Assembly (NCBI RefSeq): GCF_044389085.1
Contig: NZ_JBIRXP010000003.1
Span: forward strand, 372,001 to 436,000
DNA from: Isoptericola sp044389085
GTDB taxonomy: Bacteria; Actinomycetota; Actinomycetes; Actinomycetales; Cellulomonadaceae
Length of the DNA stretch: 64,000 nucleotides
Direction of reading: 5' to 3'
The notes under the pieces: generated by a model
Told to the model about the DNA's origin: nothing
Databases searched by the model: none
The model's input: the letters and a program-made list of their open reading frames with translations, nothing else
Shown: piece after piece, positions 56,404 through 64,000 of the stretch
Layout: each line of letters starts with the position of its first letter
How positions within the stretch are numbered: position 1 is the stretch's first letter
Program-made: the position numbers and the translations under genes

Positions 56404-57552
56404 TCAGCCCGCCGCTCCCACGAAGCTCGTGGTCAGCGGCTCGTCGGAGGTGACCGCGCACGTCACGACCCTGCTGCCAGCCGACAGCTCGGTGAAGCGA
56501 GGGGCCACGGTCCAGATCTCCAGGGGCGGCCCGCTGTACTCGCCGCCGACGAACTCCGTCCAGGCGCTCGCGCACATCTCCCGGGCGACCGACCAGATCG
56601 TCGCGTCGTCCACGGCGTCCGCGAGGGTGAGGCGGTCGTCGGCGAACACCTGGCCGGTGTGCGGTTCGTCGCAGAACCCGACGACGGGGACGTACAGGTC
56701 TCCCCGCTCCACGAGGGGCTCGGCGTCGAAGCACGACGGCGACGGGACGAGGCCCAGGTACGTCGCACTGCCCTCGGCGGACGGACCGTCGGGCTCGGGC
56801 GTCGGGGACGCCGCGGGCACGCCGTCCGCCGGCTGTGCCGCACACATCACGTGCGGCGACGTCTCCCACCCGTCCTCCTCCGTGAACCACGACCACCAGG
56901 GCACGTCCTGCGGCCGTCGGCCGAGGTCACGAAGGGCGGCGTCGCAGGTCGCGGTCGCGACGCGTTCCCCGGCGGCGCTCCCCGGCCAGGGCGTGCCCGG
57001 CGGGGCGTCGCCGGCGTAGTACACGGCGAAGGCCGAGGATCGGGCACAGGGGACGAGGTGCACCAGCGTGACGAACTCGCCGGCATCGAAACAGTCCCCG
57101 GGTGCCAGCAGGGTCCACGGCTTCGCCCGGGCGAAGCTGACGTCGTCCCCCAGATCCTCCCCGTGGCCGTCGCGAGACTGGTCCTCCTCGGGGACGGGGG
57201 AGGCCGGCGGGGCCGGGAGCATGGGGCGCGCCGGCACTTCGCGCGCCGGCGCGGCGTCGGCGAACGCGGCGAGCAGCACAGGGGCGGCGCGGTCGGCCAG
57301 GTTCACGGCCCCGACGAGCACTGCCGCACTGACGACATGGACGACGACGCCGGTGGCGACGGCGGCGATACCGAGCGCCCGCACGTGCCGGAGGTGCGCC
57401 ACGGCCGCGGCGTCGTCCCCGGCGCCCCGGGCGTGCGACGCGCGGATCGACGCGGGCACGGCAGCGAACGCGAACGGCCAGCAGAAGATCATCGACACGA
57501 TCGCCCAGGCGGTGCCCGTCCGGGCGGCGGGTGCCGGCTTCGGCTCAGCCAC
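56404..57552 (-). CDS. CD225-like/septum-formation-family membrane protein
   Basis: 382-residue protein. The N-terminal ~75 residues (TGTAWAIVSMIFCWPFAFAA, then SHARGAGDDAAAVAHLRHVR, then helix GIAAVATGVVVHVVSAAVLV) resemble CD225/dispanin proteins. The extracytoplasmic part holds two repeats of a Cys-containing septum-formation-like domain: LLAPGDCFDAGEFVTLVHLV and SPSCFDAEPLVERGDLYVPV with later FCDEPHTGQVF. Six or more Cys suggest disulfides. GTG 57552 overlaps the previous gene by 8 bp, so they form an operon of paired CD225 proteins. Confidence 0.75.
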   Translation of the reverse strand: MAEPKPAPAARTGTAWAIVSMIFCWPFAFAAVPASIRASHARGAGDDAAAVAHLRHVRALGIAAVATGVVVHVVSAAVLVGAVNLADRAAPVLLAAFADAAPAREVPARPMLPAPPASPVPEEDQSRDGHGEDLGDDVSFARAKPWTLLAPGDCFDAGEFVTLVHLVPCARSSAFAVYYAGDAPPGTPWPGSAAGERVATATCDAALRDLGRRPQDVPWWSWFTEEDGWETSPHVMCAAQPADGVPAASPTPEPDGPSAEGSATYLGLVPSPSCFDAEPLVERGDLYVPVVGFCDEPHTGQVFADDRLTLADAVDDATIWSVAREMCASAWTEFVGGEYSGPPLEIWTVAPRFTELSAGSRVVTCAVTSDEPLTTSFVGAAG

Positions 57553-57877
57553 GGGCGCTCCCGGCCGGGACGCTGTGCGGCCAGCCCAGGTCGACCAGGG
57601 CGGTGAGGAGCAGAGCCAGCAGAGCGGCGGTGAGCAGCACGCTCAGCACGACGGCGACGACGACCGCCGCGATCCCGTACCTCCGTGCGGCGCGGGCGTG
57701 CCCGGCCGCGGCGGCGAGGTCGCCGGCGCCGTGCGCGCGGGCCGACCGCTGGGCACCGAGCAGCGCGGCGATGCCGAGCGGCCAGCAGAGGACCGCCGCG
57801 GCGACGGCCCACCCGGTGGCGTGGCGTGTCGCCCCCGGGGGAGCGGCGGTCGGCGCGGGGGGTGCGTACGGGGTCAA
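57545..57877 (-). CDS. Small CD225/dispanin-like membrane protein
   Basis: 110-residue protein: a Pro/Ala-rich N-terminus, helix TGWAVAAAVLCWPLGIAALL, a polar loop SARAHGAGDLAAAAGHARAA, and a second long helix AAVVVAVVLSVLLTAALLAL. This two-helix pattern with WPLGI and GD is the CD225 signature. The start is TTG 57877: no ATG or GTG fits, and GGAG lies about 7 bases before it. It precedes and overlaps the larger CD225/septum protein. Confidence 0.75.
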   Translation of the reverse strand: MTPYAPPAPTAAPPGATRHATGWAVAAAVLCWPLGIAALLGAQRSARAHGAGDLAAAAGHARAARRYGIAAVVVAVVLSVLLTAALLALLLTALVDLGWPHSVPAGSARG

Positions 57878-58001
57878 CGCAGACTCCGATCGGGGGCGGA
57901 CACCAGGAGAGTGGTGGCCGCCCCAACGGCGGCGCGCCCTTTGTACCAGAGGTCCGACTTCGTGCTCCGCGCGCAGAGGGTGAAATCCCCTGCGGACGCG
58001 A

Positions 58002-58035
58002 CGAGGGCCGGCACCCCACCGGGTGCCGGCCCTCG
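58002..58035 (-). terminator. Perfect 15-bp terminator after aquaporin gene
   Basis: Arms 58002-58016 and 58021-58035 pair perfectly around a CACC loop, 16 bp beyond the aquaporin stop (58052). No T-tract. Confidence 0.85.
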
Positions 58036-58051
58036 CGCGTGATCCGGGTCG

Positions 58052-59077
58052 TCAGGCGCGCGGCGCGTCGCCCTTCGGCTCGTCGGCCGTGCCGGGAGCG
58101 GCGTCGTCGTCAGGGTTCTGCCCGTCCCACTCGCCCTCGTTCTCGTCGACCTCCGACCGCGCGGGAAGGGCGCCGTCGTCGACGACGTCGTGGCTGCGGG
58201 GCTCCTCGCCGAGGTCGTCGCCGGCCGCGGAGCCGACCTCGACCTGGACGACGGCGGGCACCGGCGCGAACGCCCGGTAGAAGAGGGCGGCGAGCGCTCC
58301 ACCCAGCAGCGGCGCGACGACGAACACCCACAGCTGGCCCCACGTCCAGCCGCCGCCGAACACCGCGGAGGCGAACGACCGGGCCGGGTTGAGCGAACCG
58401 TTGGTGATCGGCCAGGCGACGATGAGCATCGCGCCGAGCGCCAGGCCGATGACGACCGGGGCGAAGGTGACCGTGGAGCGCTTGCTCGTCACCCCGAGGA
58501 TGATGCCGACGAACACCGCGGTGACGATGACCTCGACGAGGATCGCGGCCCACATCGTGAACTCGACGGGGGAGCCGCCCTGCTGCGCCGCGGCCGCGGT
58601 GAGCTGCGCGGCGGGGGAGTGCGAGCCGAAGCCGTTCGCGGTGCCCTGGAACAGCGCCGCCTTGCTCTCGACGCGCGCGAACGGCAGCACCGTCTCGGGG
58701 ATGATCGAGAACATCACGGCCGCGGCGGCGGTGCCGCCCACGAGCTGGGCGACCCAGTACGGCACGAGGTCGCGCCACTCCGCGCGCCCGGCGAGGGTCA
58801 GGCCGAAGGTCACGGCCGGGTTGAAGTGGCCGCCGGAGATGCCGCCGACGGCGGCGATGGCGCCCATGACGAGGATGCCGCCCGCCAGCGCGACCGTGAT
58901 GATCTGGCCGTTGTTGAACAGGTTGAACGTGGCGGTGCCGACGATGCCGAGCACCAGCACGAACGTGCCGAACGCCTCGGCGGCGAGCCGGGCGAACAGG
59001 CCGTGCTGCGGGGTGCCGGCCGCGGTGTCGACGTCGGCCGGAGCCGTACCGCCCTCGGCGGCGATGTGCTGGGACAT
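58052..59077 (-). CDS. MIP-family aquaporin/glycerol facilitator
   Basis: 341-residue channel with six helices and both NPA loops: GGISGGHFNPAVTFGLTLAG (first) and TNGSLNPARSFASAVFGGGW (second, with the selectivity Arg). The second loop and a Trp/Gly-rich helix favour a water channel (AqpZ-like). An Asp/Glu-rich cytoplasmic tail of ~70 residues (SEVDENEGEWDGQNPDDDA) is longer than usual and may be regulatory. ATG 59077 has AAGGA upstream. It is divergent from mdh. Confidence 0.92.
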   Translation of the reverse strand: MSQHIAAEGGTAPADVDTAAGTPQHGLFARLAAEAFGTFVLVLGIVGTATFNLFNNGQIITVALAGGILVMGAIAAVGGISGGHFNPAVTFGLTLAGRAEWRDLVPYWVAQLVGGTAAAAVMFSIIPETVLPFARVESKAALFQGTANGFGSHSPAAQLTAAAAQQGGSPVEFTMWAAILVEVIVTAVFVGIILGVTSKRSTVTFAPVVIGLALGAMLIVAWPITNGSLNPARSFASAVFGGGWTWGQLWVFVVAPLLGGALAALFYRAFAPVPAVVQVEVGSAAGDDLGEEPRSHDVVDDGALPARSEVDENEGEWDGQNPDDDAAPGTADEPKGDAPRA

Positions 59078-59405
59078 GAGGGTCCTTCTCTGCTCGGGAG
59101 ACGGGCGTCTCGGTGTGCCCCCCGCGATGAGGGGAGGGCCGGTCGTGCGTGACCGGCCTCACGGCCGGCTGCGCGGGCATGCTTCCACCGTGGTCTGAAC
59201 GGTTGCTGAGCGCGGGCCGACGGTGGCGCTCCCGGCACGTTACCGCGCGTCGTCCCAGGTCGCGCTCCGCCACGGCGGTCGGCGCGCCGTTCCCGCGCCG
59301 TTCTCGAGTCGTTCTCGCCCCGTTCCCGAGCGGTGGCGCAGCCGCGGCGACGGTGCGCCCGGAGTGGCGGTCGACCCGCGCGCCGGGCTGCGCCAGAGTA
59401 GGGGC
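59078..59405. other. 328-bp divergent region aquaporin/mdh
   Basis: No gene was found. It holds the aquaporin leader with its AAGGA site, the mdh -10 CAGAGT (59394-59399), and a run of CGTTCTCG/CGTTCCCG direct repeats at about 59290-59330 that could be regulatory. Nothing else was recognised. Confidence 0.5.
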
Positions 59406-60395
59406 ATGACCACACCAGTGAACGTCACAGTCACCGGGGCGGCGGGCCAGATCGGGTACGCGCTGCTCTTCCGGATCGCGTCAGGCGCGATGCTCGGCCC
59501 CGACACCCCCGTGCGGCTGCGGCTGCTGGAGATCCCGCAGGCGATGAAGGCCGCCGAGGGCACGGCGATGGAGCTCGACGACTGCGCCTTCCCGCTGCTC
59601 GACGGCATCGACATCCACGACGACCCGACGGCGGGCTTCGCGGGCACCAACATCGCGCTGCTGGTGGGGGCCCGCCCCCGTGGTCCGGGCATGGAGCGGG
59701 CGGACCTCCTCGAGGCGAACGGCGGCATCTTCGGGCCGCAGGGCCGGGCGATCAACGCGGGCGCGGCGGACGACGTGCGCGTGCTGGTCGTGGGCAACCC
59801 CGCCAACACGAACGCGCTGATCGCGGCGTCGAACGCGCCGGACGTGCCGAAGGACCGGTTCACCGCGATGACGCGCCTCGACCACAACCGGGCCCTGTCC
59901 CAGCTGGCGAAGCGGGCGGACGTGCCGGTCTCCCAGGTGCGCCGCATGACGATCTGGGGCAACCACTCCGCCAGCCAGTACCCGGACGTGTTCCGGGCCG
60001 ACGTCGCCGGCACGCCGGGTGCGCGGTTCGCGGACGAGGACCGGCTCTGGCTCACCGACGACTTCATCCCGACGGTCGCCAAGCGCGGCGCGGCGATCAT
60101 CGACGCGCGCGGCGCGTCGTCGGCGGCGTCCGCGGCGAACGCGGCGATCGACCACGTGCACGACTGGGTGCTCGGCACGCCGGCGGGCGACTGGACCAGC
60201 GCGGGCCTGTGGTCGACCGGGCAGTACGGCGTGCCCGAGGGGCTCGTCTCGTCGTTCCCGGTGACCTCGTCCGGCGGGGCGTGGGAGGTCGTCGAGGGGC
60301 TCGACATCGACGACCTCTCCCGCGAGCGCATCGCCGCGAGCGTGCAGGAGCTCTCCGAGGAACGGGACGCCGTGCGCGCGCTCGGCCTGATCTGA
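59406..60395 (+). CDS. mdh: Malate dehydrogenase
   Basis: 329-residue NAD-dependent TCA-cycle enzyme of the cytosolic type. Marks: VTVTGAAGQIGYALLFRIAS (dinucleotide loop), ALLVGARPRGPGMERADLLE with the substrate-gripping Arg residues, VVGNPANTNALIAA, MTRLDHNRALSQLAKR, and the active-site His in IWGNHSASQYPD. ATG 59406 has CAGAGT exactly 6 bases upstream, implying a leaderless mRNA. Follows the DUF3017/CD225/aquaporin genes, close to purH as in other actinobacteria. Confidence 0.96.
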   Translation: MTTPVNVTVTGAAGQIGYALLFRIASGAMLGPDTPVRLRLLEIPQAMKAAEGTAMELDDCAFPLLDGIDIHDDPTAGFAGTNIALLVGARPRGPGMERADLLEANGGIFGPQGRAINAGAADDVRVLVVGNPANTNALIAASNAPDVPKDRFTAMTRLDHNRALSQLAKRADVPVSQVRRMTIWGNHSASQYPDVFRADVAGTPGARFADEDRLWLTDDFIPTVAKRGAAIIDARGASSAASAANAAIDHVHDWVLGTPAGDWTSAGLWSTGQYGVPEGLVSSFPVTSSGGAWEVVEGLDIDDLSRERIAASVQELSEERDAVRALGLI

Positions 60396-60445
60396 CGAAA
60401 ATTCTGCGGCGGAGCGTCGGGGGCGCCGCATAGGCTTCTCGGGCC

Positions 60446-63400
60446 ATGATCGACGCCCCTGCCGCCCGCGCGGACCACACCACCCCCACCGCGACCTCGA
60501 CGTCGACGGACCCGTCCCGCCGCCTCGACTGGCGGCGGCTGCGCGGGCCGGTCGCCGCCGTCGCGCTGGTCGCGCTCACCCTCGGGGCGGTGGGGGCCGC
60601 GCTCGGCACCGTCGTCGCGGGCCGGCTCGCGGAGGACCCGACGGCGGCGCTGCTCTCGCTGCTCGCGCTCTGCGTGGTCGGCGCCGCCCTGTTCGACACC
60701 GCCGGGCAGGTCGTGTGGGCGGGCGTCGTCGACCGCGCCGAGGGGAGGCTGCGCGGCGACCTGCTCACCGCGGCGCTGCACCAGCCGCTCGCGACGCTCA
60801 CCGAGCAGGCGGTGGGCGAGGTGCTCGACCGGGTCGACGACGACACGCACGCCGTCGGCACGCTGGTGCGCCGCCAGCTGTGGGGCGCGGGCCGCACCGT
60901 GGTGGGCGTCGTGCCCATGTACGTGGTCGCGGGCGTGACCTGGTGGCCGGCCTGGGCGCTGTTCCCGGTGCTGGGCGCGCTCGCGGGCGTCCTCGTGCGC
61001 CCGATGCTGGGCGAGATCGCCCGCCGCAAGGTGATCGAGGAGGCCGCGTGGACCGACCACGCCGCCGCCTTCGAGGAGTCGGTGGCCGCCCGCGACGACC
61101 TGCGCACCAGCCTCGGCCAGCCGTTCGCGATCCGCCGCCTGGCGCAGCGGTCGGCGGACGTGCACCGCAAGTTCCGCGCCGTGGTGACGGTCGAGTCGAA
61201 GATGCTGCGCCGGGCGGGCCTGGTGCTCGCCTCGCTGCTCGCCGGCGTCGCCGTGGCGGGGGCCGCACTGGCCTCGGGCGGCACGATGGCGGTCCAGGAC
61301 CTCGTGACGCTCTTCCTCGTCACGTCGATGTTCGTGGGCCAGGTGGACAACCTCATCCACCACCTGCCCGACATCCAGGAGGGGCTGGGCGCGATCACGC
61401 GCATCCGGCAGATGCTGTCCGTCGAGCCGGAGCCGACCGGCGGGCGCGACCTGCCCGAGGGCCCCGTCGGGATCGAGCTGCGCGACCTGCACTTCTCGTA
61501 CGCGGAGGGCACGTTCGCCCTGCAGGGCGTGGACCTGCACGTGCCGGCGGGGCAGACGGTGGCGCTCGTCGGGCGCACCGGTTCCGGGAAGTCGACGCTC
61601 GCGTCGCTGCTGTCGCGCGCCGTCGAGCCGGAGCCCGGCACGGTGTTCCTCGGCGGGGTCGACGTGCGCGATCTGGACCTGCAGAAGCTGCGCGCCGCGG
61701 TGGGCGTCGTCACCCAGCGCACGGAGATCCTCGCGGGCACGCTCGCCGAGAACATCGCGCTGTTCGCCGACGTCCCCCGCGAGGACGTCGAGGCCGCGGT
61801 GCGCGAGCTGCGGCTGGACGCGTGGGTCTCCGGGCTGCCGGACGGGCTCGACACGCTGCTCGGCCCCGGCGGCACCTCGCTGTCCGCGGGGGAGGAGCAG
61901 CTCGTCGCGTTCGCCCGCCTGCTCGTGCGCGACGTCCAGGTCGTCGTGCTCGACGAGGCCACGGCCCGCATGGACCCGCTGACCGAGGCCCGTGTGGTCG
62001 CGGCGTCCGAGCGGCTGCTCGCCGGCCGCACGGGCGTGCTCGTCGCGCACCGCCTCACCACGATCGAGCGGGCGGACCTGCTGGCCGCGCTGGACCACGG
62101 TCGCGTCGTGCAGCAGGGGCCGCGGGCGCGGCTCGCGCGCGAGGACGGCCCGTACCGCGACCTGCTCCTGGCCAGCGACGCCGCCGACGCGCCCGTCGCC
62201 AGCGCGGGTGCCGCGGAGGAGGTCGCGGCCGCGCTCACCGGGCACGGGGCGACGTCGTCCCCCGCGCCCGGGGCCGTGCCGGAGGCCTCGCACGAGGTGG
62301 GCGGCCGGCGCCGCCGCGGTGCGGCGCCGGACCTCGCCGACCCGGGGGATGGCCCCAGCCTGGCGCGGGGCGTGCTGCACGCGCTGTTCGTGCGGCCCGC
62401 GTGGGGCGTCGTCGGCGCGGCGCTGTTCCTCGTCGCGAGCCTCGTCTCCGCGCAGGGGGCGCTCACCGGGTTCCTGTGGGGGCGGGCGGTCGAAGGCCTC
62501 GACGAGGGCTTCCCCACCGCGCTCATGGTCGCGTTCGCCCTGCTCCTCGTCGTCGCGCCGCTGGCGCTGGCCTGGGCGCTGTTCGTCTACCCCCGGTGGT
62601 GGGTGGAGGTGCTGCTGCGGGTGCGGATGGCGGTGATGGCTGGCCAGACGCGGCAGGAGCGGCTGCGGGCCACCCCGCCGGGCGAGGTCGTGGCCCGGTC
62701 GATGGACGCGGACCGGTTCGTGCGCTACGCGGACCGCTGGGTCGACTTCGTCAACGGCCTGGTCATCGCCGGCGTGACGGCGCTGCTCAGCGGGTCGTGG
62801 CTGGCCGGCGGCGTGCTGCTGGCCGTGATGGTGGTCTCGGCCGCCGCGTCGGCGATCGGCCGACCGATCGCGGGCCGCTCCGCCACCCGGTCGTCGGCCG
62901 CGCGGGCCCGGTTCGGCCGCGCCCTCGTCTCCGCGCTCGACTCGGCGCGCACGGTGAAGCTCGCCGCGCGCACGCCCGAGGTGCACGGCCACCTGCGGCA
63001 GGTCGACGCCGGCCGCGTGCGGGCCGCGATCTTCGAGCACCGGATCCAGGCCGCCCTCGACGGCGTGCCGATGATCATGGTGCAGCTCGGCGTCGTCGCG
63101 GCCTGGGCCGGCCTGCTCACCGGCACGTGGGGGCTCGCCACCGCGCTGCTCGTCGCGAACGCCGTGAACGGGTTCGGCTGGTTCGGCGTCGTCGCGGGTG
63201 CCGTCGTGACGGAGGCGCCCGGCACGCGGTCGTGGCAGCGTGCCACGGGCCGGTTCGCCGCGGGGACCGACCTCATGGACCTGCCCGCCGGGGTGGACCT
63301 GCTCACGGGCGACGCCCCGCGGCCCGCCGCGGGCCCGCGCGAGACCCTGGAGCGGCTGCGCCTCGAGGGCGTCACCGCCGTGCACGACGACGGCACGATC

Positions 63401-64000
63401 GGCGTGTCGGGCGTCGACCTGGAGGTGCGGCGCGGCGAGCTCGTGCTGCTGCTCGGCCAGGTCGGCTCCGGCAAGTCGAGCCTGCTGTCCGCCCTGAGCG
63501 GTCTCATGGAGCACTCCGGCACCATCCGCTGGAACGGGCGGGACGTCGCCGACCCGCAGGCGTTCCTGCGGCCCGGTCAGGTGGCGCACGTGGCCCAGGT
63601 GCCGCGCGTCCTGTCCGGGACGTTCAGCGAGAACGTGCGGCTGGACCACGAGCGCGACGTCGACGGCCCGGTCGCCGCCGCGCGGCTCGGCCGGGACGTG
63701 GACGAGGCCGGCGGCCCCGACGCGCTGGTCGGGCACCGCGGCGTGCGGCTGTCCGGCGGGCAGGTGCAGCGCCTGGCGCTCGCCCGCGCGCTGGCGACCG
63801 ACGCCGAGCTGCTGCTCGCCGACGACGTCTCCAGCGCGCTGGACGCCACCACGGAGATCGAGCTGTGGGCGTCGCTGCGCGAGCGCGGCACGACCGTCGT
63901 CGGCGCGACGTCGAAGCGCGCGGCCCTGTCGCGCGCCGACCGCGTCGTCGTCCTCGCCGACGGTGAGATCGCCGAGATCGGCCCGTGGCACGAGCTCGCG
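60446..64000 (+). CDS. Tandem-fused ABC exporter, two half-transporters in one polypeptide (3' end off window)
   Basis: Open from ATG 60446 to the right edge (1185 codons) without a stop. The first half has six helices, ATPase Walker A VGRTGSGKST (G376-T384), a signature LSAGE (479-483) and intact VVLDEATA (E504) and VAHRL. The second half has helices from ~650, Walker A LGQVGSGKSS (K1010) and a perfect LSGGQVQR. Its Walker B reads LLLADDVSS, with Asp1127 for the catalytic Glu, and the H-loop is ATSKRA with Ser for His. So one site should be catalytically weak. TAGGCT at 60431-60436 gives a short leader. Confidence 0.9.
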   Translation, partial: MIDAPAARADHTTPTATSTSTDPSRRLDWRRLRGPVAAVALVALTLGAVGAALGTVVAGRLAEDPTAALLSLLALCVVGAALFDTAGQVVWAGVVDRAEGRLRGDLLTAALHQPLATLTEQAVGEVLDRVDDDTHAVGTLVRRQLWGAGRTVVGVVPMYVVAGVTWWPAWALFPVLGALAGVLVRPMLGEIARRKVIEEAAWTDHAAAFEESVAARDDLRTSLGQPFAIRRLAQRSADVHRKFRAVVTVESKMLRRAGLVLASLLAGVAVAGAALASGGTMAVQDLVTLFLVTSMFVGQVDNLIHHLPDIQEGLGAITRIRQMLSVEPEPTGGRDLPEGPVGIELRDLHFSYAEGTFALQGVDLHVPAGQTVALVGRTGSGKSTLASLLSRAVEPEPGTVFLGGVDVRDLDLQKLRAAVGVVTQRTEILAGTLAENIALFADVPREDVEAAVRELRLDAWVSGLPDGLDTLLGPGGTSLSAGEEQLVAFARLLVRDVQVVVLDEATARMDPLTEARVVAASERLLAGRTGVLVAHRLTTIERADLLAALDHGRVVQQGPRARLAREDGPYRDLLLASDAADAPVASAGAAEEVAAALTGHGATSSPAPGAVPEASHEVGGRRRRGAAPDLADPGDGPSLARGVLHALFVRPAWGVVGAALFLVASLVSAQGALTGFLWGRAVEGLDEGFPTALMVAFALLLVVAPLALAWALFVYPRWWVEVLLRVRMAVMAGQTRQERLRATPPGEVVARSMDADRFVRYADRWVDFVNGLVIAGVTALLSGSWLAGGVLLAVMVVSAAASAIGRPIAGRSATRSSAARARFGRALVSALDSARTVKLAARTPEVHGHLRQVDAGRVRAAIFEHRIQAALDGVPMIMVQLGVVAAWAGLLTGTWGLATALLVANAVNGFGWFGVVAGAVVTEAPGTRSWQRATGRFAAGTDLMDLPAGVDLLTGDAPRPAAGPRETLERLRLEGVTAVHDDGTIGVSGVDLEVRRGELVLLLGQVGSGKSSLLSALSGLMEHSGTIRWNGRDVADPQAFLRPGQVAHVAQVPRVLSGTFSENVRLDHERDVDGPVAAARLGRDVDEAGGPDALVGHRGVRLSGGQVQRLALARALATDAELLLADDVSSALDATTEIELWASLRERGTTVVGATSKRAALSRADRVVVLADGEIAEIGPWHELA

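Noticed and set aside
59240..63991. Very long reverse-strand open frame (about 1580 codons) opposite mdh and the fused ABC gene
   Set aside because: It is an artefact of GC-rich third positions: the translation is Arg/His/Gly/Pro-rich without domains, and the opposite strand encodes clear mdh and ABC motifs.

Overview
The window is very GC-rich, has tightly packed genes, uses many GTG starts and carries 4-base ATGA/GTGA gene overlaps. It encodes typical actinobacterial families: a DUF4031-HD fusion, DUF3817, DUF3017, PerM/DUF6350, an APS-reductase type cysH with a siroheme sulfite reductase, and a purH preceded by a ZTP riboswitch. This fits a high-GC Gram-positive of the order Micrococcales, probably near Cellulomonadaceae or Promicromonosporaceae (inference; no database search was run). 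No rRNA, tRNA, CRISPR array, insertion sequence or prophage was seen.

Layout. 1-11.0 kb is carbon metabolism: a DUF4031/HD protein, a carboxylesterase, a GntR regulator divergent from gntK-gntP (gluconate uptake and phosphorylation), and a convergent, translationally coupled operon xfp-pta-ackA (phosphoketolase, phosphotransacetylase, acetate kinase). 11-17.5 kb holds a SURF1 protein, a GyrI-like protein, a DUF559/Vsr-like nuclease gene bracketed by two copies of a ~72-bp palindrome, and a two-gene ABC exporter with one degenerate ATP site. 17.5-22.4 kb is thiamine synthesis: a ThiF/MoeB-rhodanese protein, thiO-thiS-thiG behind a TPP riboswitch, and a divergent thiE. 22.5-33.5 kb has a lipoprotein, an OmpA-like protein, guaA, a secreted beta/gamma-crystallin protein, a glycosyltransferase and a PspC-linked signalling island with a histidine kinase and response regulator. 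32.7-37.8 kb is assimilatory sulfate reduction: a CbiX-type chelatase, cobA/cysG, cysH, sulfite reductase and an upstream cysteine-rich leader peptide.

37.9-44.5 kb holds small membrane proteins, a VOC protein, a GNAT acetyltransferase, pcrA helicase, an ASCH-like protein and a Clp-N/HTH pair with its own double operator. 44.6-56.4 kb is the conserved sucC-sucD-PerM-purN...purH-DUF3017 neighbourhood. An ArsR/MFS plus SDR/TetR block sits between purN and purH, and each pair has a striking operator. The right end carries a CD225/septum-formation pair, an aquaporin, malate dehydrogenase and a large fused ABC exporter that runs off the window.

Two sequence-wide patterns stand out. About 20 genes have a TANNNT-like -10 hexamer 6-9 bases before the start codon, implying leaderless or nearly leaderless mRNAs. 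Several intergenic regions hold long palindromes, some in two related copies. The most interesting candidates are the leaderless polycysteine leader of the sulfite reductase operon, the palindrome-flanked nuclease gene, the four 14-bp iterons of the ArsR/MFS region, and the duplicated 42-nt palindromic element.
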